From contig NZ_JUHB01000001.1 of assembly GCF_000799565.1 (NCBI RefSeq), forward strand, positions 3,967,127-4,031,126: a DNA stretch of 64,000 nucleotides, given 5' to 3'. The translations under genes and the position numbers were made by a program. The stretch is from Cellulophaga sp. Hel_I_12 (GTDB lineage Bacteria; Bacteroidota; Bacteroidia; Flavobacteriales; Flavobacteriaceae). The notes beneath the pieces are model-generated. The model was not told the DNA's origin. It ran no database searches and was given only the letters and a program-made list of their open reading frames with translations. Shown piece after piece: positions 38,461 through 46,564 of the stretch. Each line of letters opens with the position of its first letter. The stretch's first letter is position 1.

Positions 38461-38855
38461 TCACAAAAGCTTTATTAGATCAACAGTTTTATATTCATTT
38501 GTGAGCTTATTGGTAATTAAACTATACGCAAGATCAGAAACAAAGACTTCATTTTTTTTATTTTGTAAAACACTGCAAAGTGCTTTTTGTTCCAATGCTC
38601 AATAAAAGGCAATGGGGCTTCCTTTAGTTTATTAAACTCCAACTTAACTCCGATAGTCTTAAAACCAATAGCTTCTGCGGCATCACTTAGCTCTAACAAG
38701 TTACCGCCTTCTCTGGTGGTTTCAGAAACCTCTAGTATTTTTTGAAGTGAAATTAGCTTTCCATAGTGTTTGGGTATTTTTTGAAAACAAGTTGGCTCAC
38801 AGATTTTAGAAATAAGTTGTTTATAAAGCGTAAAAGCTTTATTCGTGTGAATCAT
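38461..38855 (-). pseudogene. C39 leader-peptidase domain, frameshifted and truncated
   Basis: The intact part (38517-38855, 112 residues) matches the N-terminal peptidase of peptidase-containing ABC transporters: CEPTCFQKIPKHYGKLISLQ (catalytic Cys region, Glu where Gly is usual), TREGGNLLELSDAAEAIGFK and HWNKKHFAVFYKI (catalytic His). At a run of eight A residues the frame shifts. The expected continuation KNEVFVSDLAYSLITN lies in the next frame and itself stops at 38461. The TM and ATPase domains are absent. It may be a decaying remnant of the transporter that once served the island, or a slippage-controlled stand-alone peptidase. The first is more likely. Confidence 0.78.
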
Positions 38856-38904
38856 TTATTTTAAGTAATAACTAATTATTAATTTTTAATATTAAAAAAA
38901 TAAA

Positions 38905-38928
38905 AGGGAGAAGTTACCCCCTCTCCCT
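38905..38928 (-). terminator. intrinsic terminator after peptide 2
   Basis: AGGGAGA (38905-38911) / TCTCCCT (38922-38928) followed on the minus strand by TTTTATTTTTTT, 12 bp after the peptide 2 stop. This separates peptide 2 from the C39 remnant. Confidence 0.82.
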
Positions 38929-38939
38929 AAAAAAAATAG

Positions 38940-39161
38940 TTACTGACAACGTCCATTTATACAAAGACCATAACCAGAAAAACCTCTATCACATATTTCA
39001 TTGGAGGTACAAGGACAGCCTGGAGGCCAAACACCCTCAACAAATACACAATCAGTTGCATATTTAATTTTTGGCATATTGTTGCCACCTAAAACACTTT
39101 TCATTTGGTTTCTTTGAAGTACTTCATTACCTCCAAAATTTAAACTTTTTAAAATTGACAT
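38940..39161 (-). CDS. double-glycine-leader precursor, six-Cys core (peptide 2)
   Basis: A 73-residue precursor whose first 26 residues, ending KSVLGG, are identical to peptide 1. The core is C-X10-C-X1-C-X5-C-X9-C-X4-C and ends GLCINGRCQ, reminiscent of small knotted toxins, but I recognise no family. It has its own promoter-like block and its own terminator and no TlpA gene directly downstream. The sharp switch from identical leader to unrelated core suggests rapid core diversification or recombination. Confidence 0.8.
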   Translation of the reverse strand: MSILKSLNFGGNEVLQRNQMKSVLGGNNMPKIKYATDCVFVEGVWPPGCPCTSNEICDRGFSGYGLCINGRCQ

Positions 39162-39178
39162 AATTTATAAAATTAAAT

Positions 39179-39231
39179 TTGTCTTGGACAATTAGGGACA
39201 CCCAAGTATGTGTCCATTCTTCGCGAAAGAA
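39179..39231 (-). promoter_or_regulatory. three-palindrome block upstream of peptide 2
   Basis: TTGTCTTGGACAA at 39179-39191, GGACAC/GTGTCC at 39196-39215 and the TTCGCGAA dyad just beyond. Nearly identical to the block upstream of peptide 1, so a unit of promoter plus leader was duplicated. Confidence 0.7.
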
Positions 39232-39375
39232 TATTGTTGTTAATTAAAATTTATAATTTTATAGCCACCATTCAATAATCCTAGCCTGTCTTATTATTTC
39301 TTTAAAAATCATTTTCTATAAACCCCTTTTACAATTTTCTAAGAAATAAAATAAAAATCTTTCTGGTTAGTTTTT

Positions 39376-40569
39376 TTAGGATGAAAAATTTCTATGACCT
39401 GCGCCTAATAAAGAATTTAATTTTTCTTCCAATTTGTTAATTATATCACCGTCTTCACCCAAAAATCGATCTATAATTAATCCATTTTTATCAATTAATA
39501 TATAAGCAGGTATAGCCTTAAAATTATATTCCTCCCCCAGGGTATTGTCCTTTCCAGCAATGACATGATCCCAAATACTAACCTTATCCACTTCAATAGC
39601 CTTTTGCCATTTCATTTTATCATCCTCTAAAGCAATACCTATGACTTCAAAACCCTTATTGTTAAATTTTTGAAAAACTTCTTTTAGCATTGGACTATTT
39701 TTTCTGCAAGGACCACACCAACTTGCCCAAAAGTCTATCAAAACATATTTTCCTTCATAATTTCTTAGTGATATAATATTTCCATTCTTATCTGGTAGTT
39801 CAAAATTAGCAGCTTTATCACCAATTTTACTTTTAACAGAGCTTGCTTTGATTTTTTCATGTAATACTATTCCATAATATCCATTTTTTATATTTTCATC
39901 AAAACTATTGTACAATTTATTTACAGAATCTAATGATATACTTTGAAAATACCATTTTAAATAAAATGGACTTAGAAACGAACTTGGATTTTTAGTTATA
40001 AAGTTCAATCTTATTTTCCTGATTTTTTCTAGCTTTTGTTCCTGTTCTATCACTAGTTGTTTAAAACGATTAGAATGCATATCGCCTTTACTAACTAATT
40101 CGTCTCGTTCAGCTAGTATTGGTTCTATTTCAGCATATAAGGCGGCTGTTTTTTTTCGTAATTCTTCTTCCTCTTTCTGTGTTTTAGATCCAGTAATCTT
40201 CGCTTGCTTAAAATTATTTTCTTCTACAATTAAGGTTGTTTGAATGTTTGGTTCTAAAAAAAAGGTAGTATAATTAGGGTCATCGGTATAGGTGGATAGA
40301 GTATTTCCAGACAAACTAACTTGAATTGCTCCATTAATTTTCCCTTTTGCAGTAAATTTATTATCAACTATTTGAAGTGTATCTCTGATTTTAATTCCCC
40401 TAGTATCTATATAGGATAAAACGATCTTTTTTGTTGTGTGGGGAGGAGTCAACTTTCCTTTTAAAAGAAATTGTCCATTCTTATAATCTTGTTTACATCC
40501 TAATATTAAAAAACAAAATATTAAGTAAAAATTAAATTTACTTAGAAAATTTGAATTATTCATAAACAA
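39376..40569 (-). CDS. DUF4369-TlpA thioredoxin-like lipoprotein, paired with peptide 3
   Basis: A 397-residue paralogue of the protein at 36784-37998: lipobox FLILGC, DUF4369-like domain (KGKLTPPHTTKKIVLSYIDT), helical middle with a charged coiled segment, then a TlpA fold (SKIGDKAANFELPDKNG) with active site WASWCGPCRKNSP and cis-Pro region AIPAYILIDKNG. Start ATG 40569 gives MFMNNSN; the Met at residue 3 is also possible. It follows peptide 3 by 69 bp across a stem-loop. Periplasm-facing disulfide chemistry on the cysteine-rich peptides is the simplest reading, but unproven. Confidence 0.88.
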   Translation of the reverse strand: MFMNNSNFLSKFNFYLIFCFLILGCKQDYKNGQFLLKGKLTPPHTTKKIVLSYIDTRGIKIRDTLQIVDNKFTAKGKINGAIQVSLSGNTLSTYTDDPNYTTFFLEPNIQTTLIVEENNFKQAKITGSKTQKEEEELRKKTAALYAEIEPILAERDELVSKGDMHSNRFKQLVIEQEQKLEKIRKIRLNFITKNPSSFLSPFYLKWYFQSISLDSVNKLYNSFDENIKNGYYGIVLHEKIKASSVKSKIGDKAANFELPDKNGNIISLRNYEGKYVLIDFWASWCGPCRKNSPMLKEVFQKFNNKGFEVIGIALEDDKMKWQKAIEVDKVSIWDHVIAGKDNTLGEEYNFKAIPAYILIDKNGLIIDRFLGEDGDIINKLEEKLNSLLGAGHRNFSS

Positions 40570-40580
40570 TTTTTTTTAAA

Positions 40581-40621
40581 AGAGCGAAGTTAAATGCTAT
40601 TTTAAAACATTACTTCGCTCT
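40581..40621 (-). terminator. attenuator-like stem-loop between peptide 3 and its TlpA gene
   Basis: AGAGCGAAGT (40581-40590) pairs perfectly with ACTTCGCTCT (40612-40621). On the minus strand it is followed by TTTTAAAAAAAA, so termination is probably partial. It mirrors the arrangement at the peptide 1/TlpA pair. Confidence 0.7.
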
Positions 40622-40638
40622 TGTTAATCAATAAACTA

Positions 40639-40842
40639 TTAAGTTATACAAGTGCCTGAACTACATCTTGAACAATAAGCATTACAATCATAATTAGATT
40701 CACATTCAATGCCTTTATGGCATGCATCGTTACCTGGACCGCCATCATCCTCAGAAATAATAGTTCCTCCAAAAATACTTTTCATTTGACTTCTTTGAAG
40801 CACCTCATTGCCTCCAAAATTTAAATTTTTTAAACTTTTCAT
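40639..40842 (-). CDS. double-glycine-leader precursor, six-Cys core (peptide 3)
   Basis: A 67-residue precursor with leader MKSLKNLNFGGNEVLQRSQM followed by KSIFGG. It is closely related to, but not identical with, the leaders of peptides 1 and 2. The core has six cysteines as C-X5-C-X5-C-X3-C-X2-C-X4-C. The first two spacings equal those of peptide 1, so these two cores may share a fold. It is first in a two-gene unit with the TlpA-like gene downstream. The TTGTCTTGGACAA palindrome lies 26-38 bases before its ATG. Confidence 0.82.
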   Translation of the reverse strand: MKSLKNLNFGGNEVLQRSQMKSIFGGTIISEDDGGPGNDACHKGIECESNYDCNAYCSRCSSGTCIT

Positions 40843-40867
40843 TTTTGTTAAAATTAATAAATTAAAT

Positions 40868-40880
40868 TTGTCTTGGACAA
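40868..40880 (-). promoter_or_regulatory. TTGTCTTGGACAA palindrome upstream of peptide 3
   Basis: An identical 13-base palindrome to those in front of peptides 1 and 2, although the rest of the upstream region differs. Conservation of only this piece points to a protein-binding site or the promoter core. Confidence 0.7.
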
Positions 40881-40888
40881 TTTATTAT

Positions 40889-41310
40889 GGATAAGAGAGA
40901 CTTATGTTAGTGCTCAAAAAAAGGACTTGGTCAGAAGGCGCAAGATGTGTTTTTGTTGCCACAAAAACAAACTTGCTTTACTCCCGAAGGTCGCAAAGAA
41001 AAAAGAAATTCAAAACAAAAAGTAGTTACGCCCAGTTGGATTTCCTCTTAACGTTTATCAACCCGAACACTAAAGAAATCCAACCGGATCCAAGCGTAAG
41101 TAAGTTATGGTAAGATCTGGGGGCATTTTATTTTAATAAAACTTTTTGCTTTAATAGTACTAAAGATTATAAAATGAATGATTATTTTTTTTCTTTCATT
41201 AGCAAAGTCTTTTAGGGTAACGATTAATTTATTTTGATCATATTTAAAAATCATAATGCTTAAAATCACTACCTTAGCATTAAAACAAAACAAAAGACCT
41301 TATTAAAAAG
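40889..41310. other. structured non-coding right end of the island
   Basis: No convincing gene. Contains two hairpins: GCAAG…CTTGC enclosing GTTTTTGT/ACAAAAAC (40940-40976), and a perfect 10-bp dyad GTTGGATTTC (41035-41044) / GAAATCCAAC (41075-41084). A 69-codon frame covers both hairpins and is probably spurious. It could hold a small RNA or the remains of an older insertion. Confidence 0.4.
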
Positions 41311-41317
41311 GTTACTT

Positions 41318-41328
41318 ATTCGGTTACC
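41318..41328 (+). promoter_or_regulatory. third ATTCGGTTACC site, near attR
   Basis: An exact 11-base copy of the site at 35461-35471, in a similar context (GGTTACTTATTCGGTTACC here; GTGACCTATTCGGTTACC there), and both followed by CTAGTTTTAA. Suggests arm-site-like DNA at both island ends. Confidence 0.65.
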
Positions 41329-41389
41329 AAAACTAGTTTTAATTTTCAACTTATTGATTTATAAAAGTATAGGGTGGTTTAAGAACATT

Positions 41390-41402
41390 CTGCCACCCCG
41401 AC
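41390..41402 (+). other. att site, distal (attR)
   Basis: CTGCCACCCCGAC, an exact duplicate of the tRNA-Pro end at 35338-35350, here without a tRNA. It marks the right end of the island. Confidence 0.88.
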
Positions 41403-41424
41403 CAACCTAGAAATAGGTCATAAC

Positions 41425-41458
41425 AAAACACTGTTAATCGTATGATTATCAGTGTTTT
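41425..41458 (+). terminator. original chromosomal tRNA-Pro terminator, displaced
   Basis: AAAACACTGTTAATC / GATTATCAGTGTTTT with a GTAT loop and T run, 22 bp after attR. Before integration this would have followed the tRNA directly. Confidence 0.8.
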
Positions 41459-41753
41459 TTGTTTTTAAAGCTACTGTTTAGAATTATGTAGTCTTTATTC
41501 AGGAGGGGTCAACATGATGCACAAGGTTCTTGTGTATGAAAAATAGGGTAAAAAAAGACGCTAATTTTTCGGATAAACAGAGCTACGAATTTTTATGTTT
41601 TTTTGTGGTCTTTATTTTAAAAGCCAAATTTAAAAATTTGGCAACCTCCCAAAAGTGACTTTGTTATTGGGTTAAGCATTCATAGCCCAATTAAATTATG
41701 CTTCGTTGTGCGTCGTATTTTATATCCGAACATATTACATTTATTTCAAATTT

Positions 41754-42467
41754 TTATACTCTATCTACCATAGAAATGGTGTTCAGGACGGCATGAGCAA
41801 TTATTAAAGGCCACAAATTTCTTCCAAATTTCACGTAAGCAATTCCCATTACTAACCCAATAAGTCCAACGCTAATTGACCTGTCTGACAAATCATATGA
41901 ATGCCTAAACCCAAAAATCAGGGCTTGTAAAATTACTGCAAGTATTGTGGCTATTGTCGTTTTAGAAAATAAATTCTCAAACCAATAGATTAGAAAACCC
42001 CTGTCTAGTAATTCTTCTAACATCGATTCAAGCAAAACTGCTGGCATAATAGTAAAAAAGAGCGACCAATTTCCTTTTAGATGGCCAAATTTAGACGCTG
42101 AATTTTCTGAATAATTTTTTTGTTCTACTGAAAATGGTAAATAATCTTTTATCATTTCAAAAGCCATTATTGAAACAACAATAGCTACAAAAATTCCGAT
42201 AGTCACCACTACTGTTTTTTTGAAACTTTCTGGTTTTCGAAGTCCTAAGTCTTTCCACGTTACTTTGCGAACTTTCATCCTCCAAGTAGCCATTACTAAA
42301 GTCGTCAATGACCAAAATAGTCCGTTTATGATAAAACCTACACTTGGAAAATATAGCTCCCTAATCAAGAACATTACAGCAATGTAAATAATTAGGTCGA
42401 ATAAGAAAGCTTTGTGATTAACTGGTTTTGTTATATCATTAGCAATTTGCTTTTGGTCAGTTGGCAT
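41754..42467 (-). CDS. CPBP-family intramembrane protease
   Basis: A 237-residue multi-TM protein with the Abi/CAAX-protease motifs: MLEELLDRGFL (EExxxR-like, here EELLDR), FGFRHSYD, and the distal AHAVLN. Members are glutamate-dependent intramembrane proteases, some tied to bacteriocin immunity or protein maturation; the substrate is unknown. It is the first gene to the right of the island. A structured repeat resembling the array elements precedes its stop (hairpin GCCAAATTT/AAATTTGGC at about 41621-41641, and GTTGTGCGTCG at 41705-41715), so it may be an older cassette. Confidence 0.83.
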   Translation of the reverse strand: MPTDQKQIANDITKPVNHKAFLFDLIIYIAVMFLIRELYFPSVGFIINGLFWSLTTLVMATWRMKVRKVTWKDLGLRKPESFKKTVVVTIGIFVAIVVSIMAFEMIKDYLPFSVEQKNYSENSASKFGHLKGNWSLFFTIMPAVLLESMLEELLDRGFLIYWFENLFSKTTIATILAVILQALIFGFRHSYDLSDRSISVGLIGLVMGIAYVKFGRNLWPLIIAHAVLNTISMVDRV

Positions 42468-42663
42468 CTTTTTAATCCTTTTATGATGAGTATTTGTATG
42501 GCCTTACCTTCGAAAAAAAGTTACAAGGGTTTTATGTAGTAGTTAAATCATTAAGGACACTTAAGCCTAATAAAGATCAAGGTTTTGATAGTCAATATAA
42601 GTAAGATAAGATTTTTAATTCGTTTACTTTATGTTAGGCGCTCAATAGTGTTCCTATGCCTAC

Positions 42664-43914
42664 TTATCTATTGTAAGGACGTTCATTAATCCAATTAAAA
42701 CCACGGGAGTACAAATTAAATTTTTCGTGGTCTTTTCTCGAAAATATGATCTGTAGGGTATCAGATTCCATAATTCCATCGAGTTCAAGGAATTCTGAAT
42801 TTGGTTTTTTATAGTTGAAATTATAATCTTCAGATTCGGATCTTTGCTGATGCAACTTTATCTTTTGTGAAGTTGAATCTGTTATAAAATAATATTGATG
42901 TTTAGCATCATCCATTGTTTTAACAGTTGCTTCATCTTTTAAATCAACAATGAGGTAACGCCATCTAAAATTATCAGTAATTAAAGGTTGAAGGGTGTCT
43001 CCATTTTTGATAAAATGAATAGCCTCCCAAATACCATAAAGTTCTGGTTTTTTTCTGTTTTCATTGCGATGACTTTCTGTTGTATAAAAATTGAAAGAGA
43101 TGAAACTAATAAGAAGCAGTAAGCCAATAGATTTAACCCAAAAAATAACTTTATGGTATTTGGTATTTTTAATAGGATGATAATACTTGTATTTTTCTAC
43201 CGCTTTATTTTTGATGAATACATTTAAAAATCGGTTGTCAGTGATAAAAATTACTGAAGCCATGAGTACTAAATGAACTGAAAATAATTTGACAGGAATA
43301 TCGTAACAGAAATTCATAACTGCTACTTGGGTCATGACACCAATAACGATAAGTGAGCCAAGAGTTTGTGTTCGCCTCGGAATTAAGAGTACACCACCGA
43401 GCACTTCTAATAAACCTACAAATACGTTAAATCCTTTTGAAAACCCCATATAGGTCCAAGCTAAACCCATGGGCGAAAAATCAGCTAAAGGGTCTAGCAG
43501 ATGTGTCAAGGAAGCTGATGGAAATTGAAGTTTAAAAACTTTTACAAACCCGTAAAGAAGCATGGCAGAAGCAATAACAATACGAAGAAATACTAAAAAC
43601 CAGTAGCGTAGTTGATTGTAGCTTTTGCGTTTTTTGTCTAGAATGTGCCAGAAAACAAATAGTACAAAGGTTAAAACCACATTCACAAATAAAGTTAGGT
43701 ACGCAAAAGTATGATCGCCGCTGCCATTACCGCTTACTTCGTATGCATAATTTATTTTAAAAATAACTTGGCCTATCCATCGGTAAGGGGTTTCAAATAA
43801 GGGACTAAAAATTGCTAATAGTACATAAAGCACAAAGTAAAGAAACAGTACTCTAAATACTACTTTACTTGAGGTATTCCAGTGTTCTTTATACTCTTGT
43901 GTTAGTAGTTCCAT
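42664..43914 (-). CDS. DoxX-like membrane protein with C-terminal domain
   Basis: A 416-residue protein. The first ~280 residues hold 7-8 TM helices, including the DoxX-like LRIVIASAMLLYGFVKVFKLQFP and MGFSKGFNVFVGLLEVLGGVLL. A further TM (IGLLLLISFISFNFY) leads to a ~130-residue extracytoplasmic region (LYGIWEAIHFIKNGDTLQP) resembling lipocalin-like DUFs. Function unknown; DoxX proteins are linked to redox and thiol stress in some bacteria. The gene is monocistronic. Confidence 0.75.
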   Translation of the reverse strand: MELLTQEYKEHWNTSSKVVFRVLFLYFVLYVLLAIFSPLFETPYRWIGQVIFKINYAYEVSGNGSGDHTFAYLTLFVNVVLTFVLFVFWHILDKKRKSYNQLRYWFLVFLRIVIASAMLLYGFVKVFKLQFPSASLTHLLDPLADFSPMGLAWTYMGFSKGFNVFVGLLEVLGGVLLIPRRTQTLGSLIVIGVMTQVAVMNFCYDIPVKLFSVHLVLMASVIFITDNRFLNVFIKNKAVEKYKYYHPIKNTKYHKVIFWVKSIGLLLLISFISFNFYTTESHRNENRKKPELYGIWEAIHFIKNGDTLQPLITDNFRWRYLIVDLKDEATVKTMDDAKHQYYFITDSTSQKIKLHQQRSESEDYNFNYKKPNSEFLELDGIMESDTLQIIFSRKDHEKFNLYSRGFNWINERPYNR

Positions 43915-44140
43915 ATAATACTAGTGCTTAAACATAAAGATTAGTTACACATTTACATTAAAATTTCTTCAATTTAGCTATTGTAAAGTTTCAAAATTTC
44001 TCAATTTTTGTGGAAAAGGTCAACGGTGTTGCATCATGTTCTCGTGTGGTTTCGTTGCGCGTGTCGGCAATTAATTACATAGGTTCTTTTGTACTGGCAT
44101 TTCTCAATGCTTTTTAATAATGTTTATAAACAGGTAGAAT

Positions 44141-46318
44141 CTATACTAGAACATTCTCCATATTTGAATCTACACAGAAAATTCCAGATATTCTCGATTC
44201 GTTGACCAAATAAATCATATCAGCCGTTGACATATCAGCATCAACACTAAATATATTAATGTCTGCATTTCGATATTTTTTAACATTATTCAAAAGATCT
44301 CCTTGTTTCACTGAAATGCTGGTTTTATTGGGAAATCGAACCATAGTTTTTATGTCTTCAATATCAGTTTCTGAAAATTTTGAATCTGGATTTTTGTTAA
44401 CAATGAGTGCGTTAATTTCACCTTTCCAATTCTTACAAATTAGTAGAGATAAAAGTGTTGATAAATCATTATTTCCAAGATTGAAAGTTTCTTTCCAATT
44501 AAAGGGGACATCTGTTAACCAAAGATTTATGGTTTTTTCTATGGCCAAACTTGCCGTAGAAAATGGAATATAAATTATCATTCCAAAATTGTTTTTTTTA
44601 ACATCAGCGATTAATTTATCATAAAATTCTAAATTAACATTTCCAGTGTCAACACTAACAAATATAGTATTTGGTTTAAAAAAGGCTGCGTTCAAAGATT
44701 GCATACTAATATTGATAGTTGTATTCAGTTCTCTGTTTTCTACAAATGCATAAGAAACTGAGATGCCATTTTCTTTATATTTTTGTGAAGCATTTATCAA
44801 AAACAACTCAATATTTTTCTGTTCTTCTGGGTTATCATTAAATAAGGATAAAATTTTAATGGAACCATTCGGACTGATAATTGAATGAATTAGCTTGTAA
44901 GAGCTTCTAATTTCCTTCGGCATGGTCATTGGTATTAGAAGATCAGGACGCCATGATCTAATTTCTTTTTGAGGGCTCAGATTACTAGATTTTTTGGTAG
45001 CCCATTCAGCAAGAGCAGTAAAAAGACCACTACGCGAATCACCAACTTCTGATTTTAATTTTAAATTAACCAGATAGAAGTAAAATAAAAATATTAAAAT
45101 TAGAGATGTTAAGGCGACAATGACATTAATAACAAACATGATGGCGATAGAACCAAAGGCACCCAAAGCTGGTATAATTAATGGGACTTTTAAAGTAGGT
45201 CTATAACTTGGTAAACTCAATGATTGCTCAACAAGGACTACAATATTAACCATGGCATAGGTGATCATGAAAAACATAGTAAGAATTGGGGCAATGGTGT
45301 TTAAATCACGTAATGAAATTCCTATAAATACAATAACAGCAGTTATTAACATAGAATTGACTGGCTCTCCTTTTTTTGATGTTTTTGCAAGCTCCTTGCT
45401 TTTAGGTAATATTCCCTTTTCAGCTAGGGCAAGCATAATTCGTGGAGCACCTATAAATGATCCTAATGCAGAAGATAATGTTGCTCCCAATAAACCGGCC
45501 AGTACAATAGGACTATAAACCGCTTTATCTATAAACAAATTATAGTTTGATGCCATTTCATTTGGAGTTGCTAAAAGGGAAGCCACAAATATTAAACTTA
45601 TATAAATAATAGTTGTTAAAATTACTGCTGAAATAGTTCCTTTAGGAATGCTTTTTCGTGGACTCGTGAGGTCACCAGACATATTAGCACCTGCCATTAC
45701 ACCAGTCACAGCTGGAAAAAACACAGCAAATACAACCCAAAATGATGTACCACTAAAATTATTTTCTATTGATCCAGGATATTTACCGAATAATTCGAAG
45801 TCATAGTTTAAATCATTGATAAAGAGTGCTCCATAAATAGAGATTAACGAGAGTACAATAATACCAAGGATGACATATTGAATTTTAAAAGCAAAACTTG
45901 TGCTTATAAAAGCAATAGCCATTACAACTGAAAAAATAATAATATCAAGTAGTATTGGATTAAAGTAAGGTACTATGGAGACCAATCCTTCTCGGAACCC
46001 AAAAACGTACATGGCTACTGCTAAAGCTTGTGCTATGTAAAAAGGAATACCAATAGCACCACCAATTTCCAAACCCAAAGATTTTGAGATAATACTAAAA
46101 GCACCACCAGTACCTATACGTACATTAGTAGTTATTGAAGATAAACTTAAAGCTGTTGTAAACGTAATGGCTACCGAAATTAGTAAAATTCCTAATGCTC
46201 CTACAATACCAGCATTTCCAACAACCCATGGTTGACGAATGTACATGATTACCCCAAGTATTGTTAAAGTAGTTGGGGTAAAAACTCCAGCAAACGTTCC
46301 AAAGGTCTTTTTTATCAT
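44141..46318 (-). CDS. cation-chloride cotransporter-like APC-superfamily permease
   Basis: A 725-residue transporter. About 12 TM helices over residues 1-420 start with FGTFAGVFTPTTLTILGVIMYIRQPWVVG and contain GTGGAFSIISKSLGLEIGGAIG and FFPAVTGVMAGANMSGDLT. These motifs are shared with SLC12-type Na-K-Cl cotransporters. A ~300-residue soluble C-terminal domain follows, as in that family. Ion coupling cannot be read directly. Upstream there is an unusually long gene-free stretch with an array-like repeat. Confidence 0.85.
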   Translation of the reverse strand: MIKKTFGTFAGVFTPTTLTILGVIMYIRQPWVVGNAGIVGALGILLISVAITFTTALSLSSITTNVRIGTGGAFSIISKSLGLEIGGAIGIPFYIAQALAVAMYVFGFREGLVSIVPYFNPILLDIIIFSVVMAIAFISTSFAFKIQYVILGIIVLSLISIYGALFINDLNYDFELFGKYPGSIENNFSGTSFWVVFAVFFPAVTGVMAGANMSGDLTSPRKSIPKGTISAVILTTIIYISLIFVASLLATPNEMASNYNLFIDKAVYSPIVLAGLLGATLSSALGSFIGAPRIMLALAEKGILPKSKELAKTSKKGEPVNSMLITAVIVFIGISLRDLNTIAPILTMFFMITYAMVNIVVLVEQSLSLPSYRPTLKVPLIIPALGAFGSIAIMFVINVIVALTSLILIFLFYFYLVNLKLKSEVGDSRSGLFTALAEWATKKSSNLSPQKEIRSWRPDLLIPMTMPKEIRSSYKLIHSIISPNGSIKILSLFNDNPEEQKNIELFLINASQKYKENGISVSYAFVENRELNTTINISMQSLNAAFFKPNTIFVSVDTGNVNLEFYDKLIADVKKNNFGMIIYIPFSTASLAIEKTINLWLTDVPFNWKETFNLGNNDLSTLLSLLICKNWKGEINALIVNKNPDSKFSETDIEDIKTMVRFPNKTSISVKQGDLLNNVKKYRNADINIFSVDADMSTADMIYLVNESRISGIFCVDSNMENVLV

Positions 46319-46377
46319 GTTTCAAACTTTTTTATTAATATTGAATTTTCATGCGTAGTTTTTGCTGTTCGTTAAGG

Positions 46378-46554
46378 CAGATATTTTATACAAGTTAAAG
46401 ATTAATGTCTACACTAAATTAGTTTTTTACCTTATTGTTTGTTGTTTTTTAAATTTTTTTTAATCAGAATAAAATCTTTAAGACTTTGCGGACTTTGCAA
46501 ATATGCCAAAGCTTTCACATTTAGCACTTTTTGCCCTATTTGTTATTGCCATTG
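46378..46554. repeat. array-type structured element (older subtype)
   Basis: Starts after TGTTCGTTAAG and ends at ATTG|TTGTGCCTAG. It shares long blocks with the element at 49934-50109 (GATTAATGTCTACACTAAATTAG-like, TTTAGCACTTTTTGCCCTATTTG-like). An imperfect AAAATC/GACTTT hairpin is in the place of the conserved internal hairpin. The bases after its end have G at position 11 (GTTGTGCCTAG), as in the intact array. Confidence 0.65.
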
Positions 46555-46564
46555 TTGTGCCTAG

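Larger units (their letters stand above)
35338..41402. mobile_element. 6-kb integrative island in tRNA-Pro carrying GG-leader cysteine-rich peptides
   Basis: Bounded by 13-bp direct repeats CTGCCACCCCGAC at 35338-35350 (within the tRNA) and 41390-41402. It carries an IntDOT-type integrase next to the tRNA end, as typical for integrated elements. An 11-bp motif ATTCGGTTACC is repeated near both ends. A duplicated hairpin terminator lies just outside each att copy. Cargo: two TlpA-like oxidoreductases, three leader-sharing Cys-rich precursors and a C39 peptidase remnant. No conjugation or replication genes are present, so it is either a satellite or mobilised in trans. Boundaries are directly visible; mobility is inference. 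Confidence 0.88.

Noticed and set aside
38126..40842. Cysteine-rich island peptides as metallothioneins or lanthipeptides
   Set aside because: The cysteine spacings lack repeated CxC/CxxC clusters, and there are no lanthipeptide synthetase genes nearby; TlpA-type enzymes point to disulfides.
40904..41113. 69-codon frame at the right end of the island
   Set aside because: Low-complexity, basic, spans two hairpins and has no homologous look; treated as non-coding.
41105..41293. 62-codon minus-strand frame near attR
   Set aside because: Very AT-rich, no domain or signal, and overlaps the hairpin region; not supported.
44259..44573. 104-codon plus-strand frame
   Set aside because: Antisense to the C-terminal domain of the cation-chloride cotransporter-like gene, whose family match is clear.
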